Source of the DNA: Rhynchopus sp. YZ270_cl-10
Taxonomy: Eukaryota; Euglenozoa; Diplonemea; Diplonemida; Diplonemidae
Length of the DNA: 64,000 nt
Direction: 5' to 3'
Assembly: GCA_964035575.1 (NCBI GenBank)
Contig: OZ037901.1
Location: 496,001-560,000 of the forward strand
The notes below the pieces were generated by a model. It searched no databases. It had not been told where the DNA came from and saw nothing but the letters and a program-made list of their open reading frames with translations. A program made the position numbers and the translations under genes. Below are positions 54,264-64,000 of the stretch, one piece after another (positions within the stretch are counted from its first letter, which is position 1; every line of letters starts with the position of its first letter).

Positions 54264-55621
54264 GCAGCACAGCACCAGCCCTGGCTGGCGAGGCCAGAGC
54301 CTGCAAAGCATACTTACCAAAGCTCACGCTTTTCCTTGGTTGTTCCCTCTTTGGTGAGGGGTGTGGTTGTTCCTTATCGTTTTCCATGTGGCTGACTGAG
54401 GGTGGCAATGATGTGGGAAAACCCAAACCCAAGGCAGAAATGGGGCAAAAGAACGAGATGGTTTGTCTGGCAGGACTTTAATGTGTGTGCACAATATGCG
54501 CATTCATCTTTCAAGCTTTTTTTTTTAAAGTTGTCCTCCCAGCACAGCCATCTCTCATTTGACTCCCTTAAGCTGTGTTTTACTTTTTATGCTTCTATTT
54601 GTAATTTGATTTTATTTTATATCTTTACCTCCCTTTTTTCTCTTTTTCTTTTTTTTTTTGGAATTTATTTTCCAAGTATTGCTTCCCTGCTTTGGGTGGC
54701 ATTTTGCCTTTTCATTTGTATTTTTTTTTTCTTTTTTTTTTTTTGCTTTCTCTCTTTTATTTTTTGCACTTTATTATAGTAGTTTATTGTTTTGACGACT
54801 TCGTTCTAGGTTCCTGGTTTACCCTGTTACTATATGGTGAAGTGTGACACTCTTTACCAGATGACATTGAGAGGCAACCTTGTGCACTGATCTATTGCAC
54901 CCCATATGTTGTTGGGGAACACCAATCCCATTTGTGTGAAGGAAACGTAATCATTGCTGTTCCCTTTGAGTTAGTCTCGAAGCAAGGACACGGGTTATAT
55001 ATAGTTCTGAAGCATTTTTTTGGGATTTTGTTTTCCGAACAGTAGTTGTGTGTTCTCTTTTTTTTTTCTTTTCTTTTTATTCAGTGCAATAGTGTTAGCC
55101 GATCCTGTGATGTGTGTGTATGGCTCCTCACAGAAAAGAAATGTGAAGTGAATGTTGCGTCAAAAAAGAAAAGTACTGGCTAGTTGACACGGTAGCAAAC
55201 GGTGGTGTGTATCGTAATGGTTCCGATCGGAAACAAACAAATATGGTCGCCCTGCCTCCAGTGTACTGTGTTTTTTTGGTCTCACTCAGGAGGAGGGTGG
55301 GGTTTTCTTTTACCCCCATCCCTCCTTCCCTTCCTCCCTCATCCATCTACCCCGCTCATTGTTGTTAGTGTTTGGCGCTGTTACAAAAGCGTCGAGCACC
55401 CTCATTAAATATTTTTTTCACATTTTCCCCTATTTTTCAAGAGGCTTTTTGTGTGCCTTATAGGCATATTCATCTTTAGTTTTCTGTTCTCTTCTCCTTA
55501 GTTTCAATTGAAAACAATACCTTATTCTTCTCTCTTCTCCTTAGTTTCTGTTGTAGCCGATCCCTTGCTCAGTTGCACCCACTCACCCAGGTCCCCCATG
55601 GTTTTTTTTTTCTTCTCTTTG

Positions 55622-55753
55622 CACGACGGTGAAGTAACGGGTGTTACAAGTAACTTTTGTTACATGCAACGTTACAAGTGGCACTTGTAACGGTTTTTCA
55701 CTTGTAACGTTACGAGTAACTTCACTTGTAATGTAACATGCTTCACCGTCGTG
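55622..55753. mobile_element. 132-bp MITE with CACGACGG tips
   Basis: Inverted tips CACGACGGTGAAG / CTTCACCGTCGTG. TG is duplicated on each side (55620-55621, 55754-55755); spacer 1 reads CTTTGCTCTATAAGG with one TG. The body is an array of GTTAC/GTAAC motifs, e.g. ACTTGTAACGTTACGAGTAA. Tip sequence (CACGRCGG), duplication (TG) and a private palindromic array all match the design of elements 1 and 2, so this is a small member of the same group. Confidence 0.85.
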
Positions 55754-57350
55754 TGCTCTATAAGGGTTTAATCCTGTTCAGTAGAAAAAAGGTGCAAAAT
55801 GCTCGAATGCGTACTTTTCTTTTACAGAATGGGGGAAAAGGGGGGGAAGAGGGTGTAGTGGGTTGTTGTTATTTGTGAGGGGGGAAATTTTTGTCTTTTC
55901 CCCCCTATATTTTAGGTGTTTCTGAGAGAGATTCGCCTATTCGAATTTTTGCTTTGGGTTGTTTTTCTTCTCCTCTCGTGGTGATGAGACAGCGAAAACC
56001 TGTTTCCTTCCCCGTACATATTTATTACATCCACTCTCGATTTTTTTAAGTGCATCGCAGGCCTTTTTCTTTGTTGGAATTGTTCAAAAGTGGAATCTAC
56101 ACAAAGGTCGCGACTGCATTTATCCCAAAAAAAAATTATTTTCAAAGAAAAGAAAAAGAAAAAGAAACAACACACACATCAGTAAAAAAAAAATGACATA
56201 CCCTAGTTCCCCACCTGATGGGTTGCTTAGGCGATTGTCGATCCACCAATAACAAAAAAAAGGAAAACAAAACAAAAAAAAAAAAAAAACGCGCATACAT
56301 TGGATGTTGTGTGCACATGCACATTCATCTTCGTTTTCTTTTTTTTAACTAATATTTTGTGTTTTCCCTCAATAAGCAGCATTTTTCTGTCCTTTTTTTT
56401 TTGTGAAAGGATGAAAAAGGTTGCTGTATTTGTCCTCCCCTTCACCAATTTTAACATAGTTCCACTTCAGCCCTCCTCTCATTAGCTTTTACTTGACTCA
56501 CTGTGTCTTTTTCTGATATGGATATTGCTCTGCCTGGGTAGTTGTGTGATCTCGTTTAGCTCTTTGTTTTTATTTTCCCCCGTTTTAACAAGGAGACCCA
56601 ACAGACTTTGGTCGCATAGTCCCTTGTTATTGATTTAGTTTTTTGTGTCTTTTGTTTCACTAAGAACCTTCCTCTGAAGATGGCGCAGAAGTTAATGATC
56701 TCTTATGGTTCATTCTTGTGAAATTATATGACAGAAAAAAGAAGAAGAAAACGATACCTTTTTTTTTTTTTTTTGCAAACAAAGAGCGAGATTACACACC
56801 AATGAACGACCATTTCTCTTGTTTTTTGGGCAAGACGACACACCCCAGCGAATGGGTAATATTGATTTTCTTTCAAATACCTGAATGAGAGATGTGACAC
56901 CACCAAGCCCTTTTCTGGGTCAAAAAAAAATAGAAATAATGTAGGGTTTTACGAGATACACACGATTGTCTCTTTCCCCTTATTTTATATTATTTTTTCC
57001 CCATGCCCGGTAAGCGCTTCTGTTGTTCTCTTCTTATCAGAGTTTCGAACCCTTCTCATACACCCCCATATCAGAATTGACTGGTGACGATTCCAAGCTA
57101 ATGTAAGGAGGGTCTGTACTCCACAACGATGCCTTCTTCCAGACGCCTTCAAGATGTGTGCACAGGTGAGGCACACTCGAAAAGTTTTTTTTTCCTTGTC
57201 TGTATCTGCGTCGCGCATCTTACGCACATTTTTTTTTTTCTTTTTTTTTTTTGGGTGACTTTCGCATCCCCGTTCTTCCCTTTTGGGAGTCACAATCTTC
57301 TCTCTGAGGATATTTTTTTTTGCCTCAGCAAAAAAAAGGTAGTGGATCGC

Positions 57351-57421
57351 ATTCTCGAATGTCTACATTACAAAAAAAATTCTCAAAAAAAAAAAAAGAA
57401 AAAGAAAAAGAAAACAAAGAG
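57351..57421 (+). mobile_element. M5-like module with A-rich tail, spacer 2 only
   Basis: GTAGTGGATCGCATTCTCGA then ATGTCTACATTAC and a long A-rich end with AGAAAAAG repeats. It is absent from spacer 1 together with the foldback next to it. The A-rich tail suggests a retroposed origin for M5. Confidence 0.5.
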
Positions 57422-57755
57422 CATGGTTGTACAAAGTACTCGAAGAGTATCGAGTACTCGAAAACGAAAAAAAAAGGCCACTCGACACTCGAGTACTCGC
57501 CCGACCCATATTTTTTTTCTCTTTAATTTACTCGTTCTGGCACTCGAGTACTCGAACGAGTGGAAAAAAGTCTCGAGTACTCGGCCGAGTACTGTTTTTT
57601 TTTCCACTTTTTTCCACTCGTTCGAGTACTCGAGTGCCAGAACGAGTAAATTGAAGAGAAAAAAAAAATGGGTCGGGCGAGTACTCGAGTGTCGAGTGGC
57701 CTTTTTTTCTCGTTTTCGAGTACTCGATACTCTTCGAGTACTTTGTACAACCATG
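57422..57755. mobile_element. 334-bp foldback element made of CGAGTACTCG
   Basis: Arms of ~150 bp beginning CATGGTTGTACAAAGTACTC pair almost perfectly around a short centre rich in CGAGTACTCGG. AAAGAG is directly repeated on both sides (57416-57421, 57756-57761). Spacer 1 (47100-47115) has neither. Open frames on both strands are mirror artefacts. Confidence 0.8.
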
Positions 57756-59571
57756 AAAGAGGAAAAAACATAATAAAAACAGTGTGCAGCATGTCTCACT
57801 GACATGGGTTATTTCATTGATACTTCTAAAACACACCTCAGATCTTTATACCAGAGAGGGTATAAAGTGATTGTCGATACGACAAAAAAACCCCCCTCTA
57901 CCCCTCCCAAAGCCTTCTCGCCGTAGGAAATGTGTTTTCCTTTTTTCTTGATAGCTTTCTTCCAAAAAAAAAAGGCAAGAGCCAAAAGATGTGTGCGGGC
58001 TGTCTCTTGTATGGACAGCCATCATGTGATTCTTGCACCAACGTGATTTAGGGGGGATGTGGGTTTTGTGAGCCACTTCATCTTTCATTGTTTTCACTGT
58101 TTTATTCTCACATATTTTTTATTGGTGTCTCTCTGGGGACATGTTGTTTTTTTATATTTTTGGCGCTTTCAAAAAGTTTTTAAAACAAAAAAATATTTTA
58201 GTGACAAAGTGGACCTAAGCGTGGCTTTGGTTCATCTTACCAACCTTTCTTTTCTTTATTTTTATCGATGGGAAGAAAAAAAAATCGCATTTTTTTTGTG
58301 AAGTTGTGTGTCAAATACTTTGCGCCAACTTCACTTCTGCTGACTGAGTTGCATCAAAACATATTTTGTGAAACTCATATTTTTTTTTCCCTTCTCTTTT
58401 TTGTGCCTCCCTCAGTAAAGGGCGTTTTTCTTTTATTTGATCTTTGAATTGGTCTGGAGCATAAAAGACTGACGAGACTCTCTCTGGTGACATTACTAGA
58501 GAGAGACCTAGCTTCTTCTCACCTATTTACCTTTGTTTGGGGAATTGCTTTTATCCCTCACAACGTGCACTATCGTAGCTCTCAATGCTCTACGATACAC
58601 GACGGTACTCCAGGTGACTAAACAAGAGTGAGGCTTATGTTCATCTGATCAAAAATCCTTCTTTTTTTTAGTTTTTTTATTTGAGACACCCAGAAATTTC
58701 GCCCTGAAACGAACTCCCTTCAATTTCATTTGTCAATGCATCCAAGAGTGTGGATCCTCAAACCACCTCCATTCTTTTGAAAGGCCCTCTCCCACACATT
58801 TTGGTGTGAAATTAGGCTGGATTTTTTTCTTTAGTTTCTTTGCAGCGATCTGGTATCCTTTGATGTATTTGCGTCTTCTGGGTTATTCTCGTTTTATTCA
58901 TATTTTTTCTTCATTTTTGCGTCTTTGCAAAATTCAGAGAAAAGAAAATGAATCTTTTATTTAGGATGGCACACTAAGAGTTTTTTTTTCCCATTGGTCT
59001 TGTCTTTTCATTTCTTTGCATTCCATCAGTGTGATAGCTTCGTTTTTGAGGCTGGGGTGATTTTCCCCGGCCAAAAAAGGCCAAGCTAGCACACTTGATA
59101 ACATCGGACTTCCTTTCAGCAGGCAGACGCGGCGAACACAATGACATGATACCATGTCAGTAGTTCTAGTCAAAGTTGTTTTTCCCTCTCCACCCTCGTA
59201 TACCCTGTATCTTCTTCACACCCCACCCCACAAGTTATTTCCTTTGCTTTTCCCTTAAGAATATCGTTCAATAATCCGGTTTTTGTCCATGTGGTCAATT
59301 ACCTATGTTAGTATTGCAAAGCCTTGTTCCCCCTATCGTTCCAGCACACGAGTGTTTGTGGATACAATTTAGGATGGAACCTTGCGCATGATGGCATTTT
59401 TGAACAAAGAAACAAACAAAAAAAAACGCTTCCACAGCAATAAAAACAAATGAGAAAAAAAGAGGGGTGATGTGATTTGTTGTAGTAACGCGATCTCTGT
59501 TGAATGTCTCACCCACCCTATGCACACACACAGATTGACTTAACCTACATAAGCAAATACCAATTCTAACA

Positions 59572-62500
59572 ATGCGTGGCAGTGTTGCCGGTGTGCTGCT
59601 GCTGCTGGCAGCCAGCACTGAAGCCTTTGTGCAGCTCGGATGTGTGAGCCATGGCCCCATCGAGGTGTGTCTGAAGGTGGACGCGTCCCTGAACGACACC
59701 ATTGACGGATGTGTGCGTAACGGGTACACACCTGATGCGACTGGATCGGTGGACGTGTCTGCAAGCGTGAAGGGGTTCACGTTCCTGACGACACCCCTGG
59801 CTGAGGCGAAGGTGACCTGCGACTCAGCTGTGTCGAGTGTGAGCATTGCGGCCGGTGCAAGTGTGCTTGGACAGATCTCGGCCCTCCCGTTTGAGGACTC
59901 GATCATCGACATGCGCTTCCGTCTGGAGGAGATTGTGAACAGCACAGCCCTGTCGCTTGACTGGGCAGGTTCGCTGCTTGGTGGTGACATCAGCCTGGCC
60001 ACCTCGGACGTGCTGAGGGTGGGGTTCTCAATGGACAAGGTGCTTGGGTCAGCAGGACTCGGAACATCTCTCTTCGTGGACATTGACGACAACGACAGCG
60101 ACAGCCAGCTGTCGCTCCCGTCACGTCTGACCTTCTTGAGCGCAGGTTACCCGCTGTTCGACCAGGCACAGTTCACTGTGCCGGACTCCTGCCCGTTCAA
60201 CATGGTGACGGACCACCCTGGACTGTCGATCCCTGACCTGACTGCGTTCCTTCAGGTGCAGAGCGCGATGTTTGACGTGTGCACGTTTGTGTCGGACAAC
60301 AAGACCGGCGAGCCTTTCTTCCAGATTGTTGCCGGCACAGCAGCCCCGCTCTCGCTGCTTGGAATGTCTGTGGAGTCTGCATCTGTGGAGCTGACAGGCG
60401 CACAGTCGACGAACGGAGGCCAGATCATGTGGTCGGGTATGTTCTCGGGTGCTGTGGACGCGTTTGGCGCGACTGTGTCTGGAAGCGCACGTTTCTCTGC
60501 GAGTGCGATGGACAGCGTGCAGCTTGCGATTAACGTGAACAAGCCGGCCCTTGTGCTGAGCGGTGTGGCAAACATTGTGTCTGAGGGATGCAGTGCAGAC
60601 AACAACGGAACTGTGTCGCTGAAGCTGCCTGGTGCAGGAAACTTCAGTGTGGAGGGTGTGATTGCACAGCAGGGTGTGTGCGGTGCAGACGGGAAGCCTC
60701 TGTGGGAGGTCGACATCTTCTCTCCGAAGCTGCTGGAGGTGTCTGGCGTGTCTGTGTCTGATGTGGAGGTGACCCTTGCGTCGTACGTGAACGCAGCAAA
60801 CGAGACGAAGTGGGGTGGTGACATCAAGGGAACTGTGAACCTGGGTTCGGGGAACTCGGCAACGGCACACGTTGTGTTCAACGAGGACGAGGGTGTGCAG
60901 TCGTTCATTGTGGACGGGAACGTGCAGATCGGACCTGTGGGCGGACACGTGTCCTTTTCTGTGGCTGACAGCATCATGACCGGAACCGCAAACCTGACTG
61001 TGGCGAACACGGACCCTGCCAGCGCGAACCTGGTGCCGACATTCACCGCGTCTGTGACACACGTGAGCACCTTCACGACCGACAACTCGCACCTGCCGCT
61101 GTGGTCGATTGACGGCGCTCTGTCGTCTGTCGAGGTGCACGGGTTCACGCTGGAGACGGTGGCTGTGACGTTGCGTGGGGCGATGAGCAACCCTGACAAC
61201 GTTGGTGACGCACCGAAGCTGGAGTGGACTGGGTCTGTGGCAGGGTCGGCTTCGTTCGCTGGTGCGGACGTGCACCTGACTGCAACACTGGAGAACAACG
61301 AGTTCACATCGCTGGTGGGTGACCTGTACGTAACCGGAACAGGTGTGGTGTTCAACGGGACGATTGAGGTGACGGCAGACAACGCAGCAAACCGCTGTGC
61401 GGCAATTGCAGGAACAGGAAGCCTGGACCTGACCTCGTCTGGACACAACTTCGACGCGTCTGTGCTGTTCAACCAGTGTGCGGTGAAGGCAGGGGAGACA
61501 CGCTTTGCGGTGACGGCGACTGCAGCAGGCATGGCGTACGAGCAGCTTGAGCTGACACGTGTGGCGATGGCGCTGCGTGGTGATGTGACTGTGGACGGAA
61601 GCGACGACCTGACGTGGGCAGGAAACCTGAACGCATCTGCAAACCTGTTCGGTGGATCTGCACAGGCACACGTGGCGTTTGCGGACGGCGAACTGCAGAA
61701 GGTGGGTCTGCACACAAAGTTCATGACGTCGAACGGGCTGATGTCGTCGACTCTGGACGTGGAGTACGTGAACAGCTGTGTGCTGCCGTCGAAGGGATCG
61801 GCAGACCTGAAGCTGCGTCTGGGTGGGGCTGCGGACCTGAACATTGGGACGACACTGGACTACTACAAGTGCAACGGTGCGATGGACCTGCACGGGTCGC
61901 TTGCAACATCGTGGGACGGTCCCGGCGGAATGAAGTTCGTGGATGTGGCGCTGGAGCTGCACGCAGGTGGCCACGGTGGTGCTGCGATGCTGAGCACACG
62001 CACGTGGACAGGTGTGATCAACGCGACAACAAGCAACGGACTGACTGTGCAGATTGAGTTCAACAGCAGCTCGACGGACTCGTCTGTGGAGGCCACGATC
62101 ATGTACGAGGACGACAACGTGCGCATGGTGACAACGGTGCGCGACGACTGCACTGGAGAGGGACAGCTGTACCTGAAGAACCTGCCACACCAGATCCCTG
62201 CAGTGGAGATTGACGTGAGTCTGGCGAAGCCGTGCGACGACGCATCGCGTGGGTCGAAGGCATGGACCGTGTCTGGATCTGTGGAGAACCTTGTGATCCC
62301 GTTCTTCGGGAAGACACTTGTGGTGGACCGTGTGGCGGTGAGCGTGGCGTCTGACGCGGCGGGGAAGAAGTCTGTTGTGATTGCAGGAGACTTCCTTGAT
62401 CAGTTCAGTGCGGACCTGTCGTTCGGTGTGCCTGTTGTTGCGTCGGAGGTTGTGCTGCGTGCGTCGCTGAAGGCGGCAGGTGCAGCAACGCCGGACAGCT

Positions 62501-64000
62501 TCGCAGTTGCGTGGCAGGGATCTGGGTCTGGGTCGCCGATGTCGTCGTCGATGGGTGTGGGGTCACCGGCACTGTTTGCGGGCCTGAAGGGACTGTCGCT
62601 GACGGATGTGGCTCTGACGGTGACGTTCGACGGTAAGCTGTCGCTGACTGCAGGTGGAGGTCTGTTTGGACTGCGTTACGATGTGCTGATTGCGATTGTG
62701 AAGCAGACCAGCGGATGGAACTTCGGGTTTGCGTTCACTGCGTCTGGATCGCTGGCCACGGATGGCATGCCTGCTGTTGTGGCGAATGTGCTTGATCAGC
62801 TGGCGCCGACATGGGTGCGCTTCTCGCTTGCGAAGGCGGCGATGGAGGTGGAGGGAATCAAGCTGCGCCACGGGCTGTCGCTTGCTGCCTTCATGGGCTC
62901 GGACAGCGGCATCATGACGTCGGTGCGTGACCTGTGCCCGGCAGACCTGAACAAGCAGATTGAGTCTGCGACTGTGGGAGGTGGACTCACGATTGTGGCG
63001 GACATCAAGTCTGTGACAGAGATCAACGTGTTTGTGATCCTTGCGGGTGAGATCCCACTTGGGTCGAAGGCGATGCTGCGTGAGGTGGCGCTTGCGTTTG
63101 TGCTGAAGACAGGCCCGCCGGAGATCGGGTTCAACGTGCTGCTTGACTTCACTGTCGGGAAGGGCGTTCAGGAGCAGACCTTCACTGCAGGTGGATTCAT
63201 CAGCCTGTCTGCCACCGGGTCGCTCACAGTGGCACTGTCGATGGACTCTGACAAGCCGTGGTCGAACCCGTTCGGTGTGCAGGGTGTGAAGGTGCTGTTC
63301 CCACTTGGTATCAAGATGACCATCACACCTTCCCTGCTGCCGTCTGGGTTTGCACTGATCGGTGGTCTGCAGATTGGCGGGACATCGGGGTCTGTTGTTG
63401 TGGGTGTGGACCTGCAGGACTTCACGAAGTGTGCGATGTCTGCGGAGATCAACAACTTTGACTTCAAGTCGATTGTGACGGACATTGCGCAGTGCGACGA
63501 CTGCCTTGGCCCTGTGGCTGGTGTGCTGACGGACGTGTCTGTGGAGCGCTTTGCTGCGTCCTTCAACCCGGACCCGGTGAACGACGTGGCCATCACGATT
63601 GCAGGTGTGAGTGCCGTCATCCCTGCAGGTATCTCTGTGGAGTTGGTGAACCTGAAGATCTGGAAGGTGATCCACATTGTGGAGGCAAAGTTCAAGGTGA
63701 ACGCAAAGGGGCTGGAGGTTTCGATGTCTGCTGCCCCGATCCGTTGGGGGGGTCTTCTTGAGATCACGAGCGCGGACGGAAGCACCGGTCCGTCGCTGGA
63801 GCTCGCACTGACAAGCCAGAAGCAGCTGCTGAAGATCGACGGACGTGCCAAGCTGCTTGGGCAGACCGTGTCGCTGTACCTGATCCTCTCCGACGAGCGT
63901 GTGTACGGGAAGTTCACCTACTCGCTTGGGTCGCTCCTCTCTGTCGAGGTCACGATGGACACTGTGGGGAAGCCTGGCGACGACGACTTCTCGAACACCA
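59572..64000 (+). CDS. Large secreted beta-rich repeat protein, copy 4 (cut by window end)
   Basis: Open from ATG 59572 to the last base, 1,476 codons. It has the copy 2/3 type N-terminus (IIDMRFRLEE) but copy 1 residues at several central places: PDLTAFLQ, QQGVCGADG, DVALTVTFDG and NPDPVNDVA. Private changes include SVELTGAQS, FIVDGNV, DVTVDGSDD, ITPSLLPS and IRWGGLLE. So it is a mosaic of the copy 1 and copy 2/3 types. Confidence 0.85.
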   Translation, partial: MRGSVAGVLLLLAASTEAFVQLGCVSHGPIEVCLKVDASLNDTIDGCVRNGYTPDATGSVDVSASVKGFTFLTTPLAEAKVTCDSAVSSVSIAAGASVLGQISALPFEDSIIDMRFRLEEIVNSTALSLDWAGSLLGGDISLATSDVLRVGFSMDKVLGSAGLGTSLFVDIDDNDSDSQLSLPSRLTFLSAGYPLFDQAQFTVPDSCPFNMVTDHPGLSIPDLTAFLQVQSAMFDVCTFVSDNKTGEPFFQIVAGTAAPLSLLGMSVESASVELTGAQSTNGGQIMWSGMFSGAVDAFGATVSGSARFSASAMDSVQLAINVNKPALVLSGVANIVSEGCSADNNGTVSLKLPGAGNFSVEGVIAQQGVCGADGKPLWEVDIFSPKLLEVSGVSVSDVEVTLASYVNAANETKWGGDIKGTVNLGSGNSATAHVVFNEDEGVQSFIVDGNVQIGPVGGHVSFSVADSIMTGTANLTVANTDPASANLVPTFTASVTHVSTFTTDNSHLPLWSIDGALSSVEVHGFTLETVAVTLRGAMSNPDNVGDAPKLEWTGSVAGSASFAGADVHLTATLENNEFTSLVGDLYVTGTGVVFNGTIEVTADNAANRCAAIAGTGSLDLTSSGHNFDASVLFNQCAVKAGETRFAVTATAAGMAYEQLELTRVAMALRGDVTVDGSDDLTWAGNLNASANLFGGSAQAHVAFADGELQKVGLHTKFMTSNGLMSSTLDVEYVNSCVLPSKGSADLKLRLGGAADLNIGTTLDYYKCNGAMDLHGSLATSWDGPGGMKFVDVALELHAGGHGGAAMLSTRTWTGVINATTSNGLTVQIEFNSSSTDSSVEATIMYEDDNVRMVTTVRDDCTGEGQLYLKNLPHQIPAVEIDVSLAKPCDDASRGSKAWTVSGSVENLVIPFFGKTLVVDRVAVSVASDAAGKKSVVIAGDFLDQFSADLSFGVPVVASEVVLRASLKAAGAATPDSFAVAWQGSGSGSPMSSSMGVGSPALFAGLKGLSLTDVALTVTFDGKLSLTAGGGLFGLRYDVLIAIVKQTSGWNFGFAFTASGSLATDGMPAVVANVLDQLAPTWVRFSLAKAAMEVEGIKLRHGLSLAAFMGSDSGIMTSVRDLCPADLNKQIESATVGGGLTIVADIKSVTEINVFVILAGEIPLGSKAMLREVALAFVLKTGPPEIGFNVLLDFTVGKGVQEQTFTAGGFISLSATGSLTVALSMDSDKPWSNPFGVQGVKVLFPLGIKMTITPSLLPSGFALIGGLQIGGTSGSVVVGVDLQDFTKCAMSAEINNFDFKSIVTDIAQCDDCLGPVAGVLTDVSVERFAASFNPDPVNDVAITIAGVSAVIPAGISVELVNLKIWKVIHIVEAKFKVNAKGLEVSMSAAPIRWGGLLEITSADGSTGPSLELALTSQKQLLKIDGRAKLLGQTVSLYLILSDERVYGKFTYSLGSLLSVEVTMDTVGKPGDDDFSNT

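Larger units (their letters stand above)
54264..59571. other. Tandem spacer 2
   Basis: No gene supported. Aligns with spacer 1. Extra here: a CACGACGG-tipped MITE (55622-55753), an M5-like module plus foldback element (about 57320-57755), and small replacements near 58782-58800 and 59092-59098. The four spacer-1-only insertions are missing here. Confidence 0.7.

Noticed and set aside
57129-57773. 214-codon frame with SSTR/VLEYS repeats
   Set aside because: Runs through poly-T and the CGAGTACTCG foldback; it exists only in the spacer that has the insertion.

Overview
This is nuclear DNA from a eukaryote, probably a protist that I cannot place. Genes have spliceosomal GT-AG introns and all sit on the + strand. 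Coding DNA is GC-rich with strong codon bias. The DNA between genes is packed with poly-T/poly-A tracts, short dispersed repeats and DNA transposons. I see no viral, phage or bacterial gene set.

Layout. (1) 1-158: last codons of a probable inositol-polyphosphate 5-phosphatase. (2) 159-10700: transposon-rich region with two related elements of 3.6 and 3.2 kb (1151-4761, 7009-10216). Both have CACGGCGGGG tips, 2-bp target duplications and private palindromic subterminal arrays; the first holds a LINE relic and two long satellites. (3) 10726-15901: a three-exon gene joining an FHA domain, an HMG-box-like segment and an ATRX/RAD54L2-type SNF2 ATPase. (4) 17908-18453: a small basic nuclear-type protein. 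(5) 18904-23893: a five-exon gene with a duplicated ~100-residue domain, two FY..YNP.K motifs and a charged helix. (6) 24798 to the window end: four tandem copies of a ~1,720-residue secreted beta-rich protein. Copies 2-4 lie on a ~10.45-kb tandem unit; copy 4 runs off the window. An older 8.7-kb spacer (29958-38661) carries a decayed hAT-like element with a LINE RNase H fragment, and a 1.2-kb near-perfect palindrome.

The two young tandem spacers (43834-49091, 54264-59571) act as a natural before/after experiment. Each has insertions the other lacks: a SINE-like retroposon, a GTGGG-tipped MITE, a CACGACGG-tipped MITE, a CGAGTACTCG foldback and single hairpin modules. These give empty sites and target duplications directly.

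The most unusual signal is a set of 30-100-base modules scattered between poly-T tracts and in introns. Several are hairpins whose stem sequence changes from copy to copy while pairing is kept, followed by an almost invariant tail (GATTRTCGAYACAACAA in one family, TTCATCTT in another). This suggests selected RNA structure or mobile structured RNAs that I cannot match to a known class.
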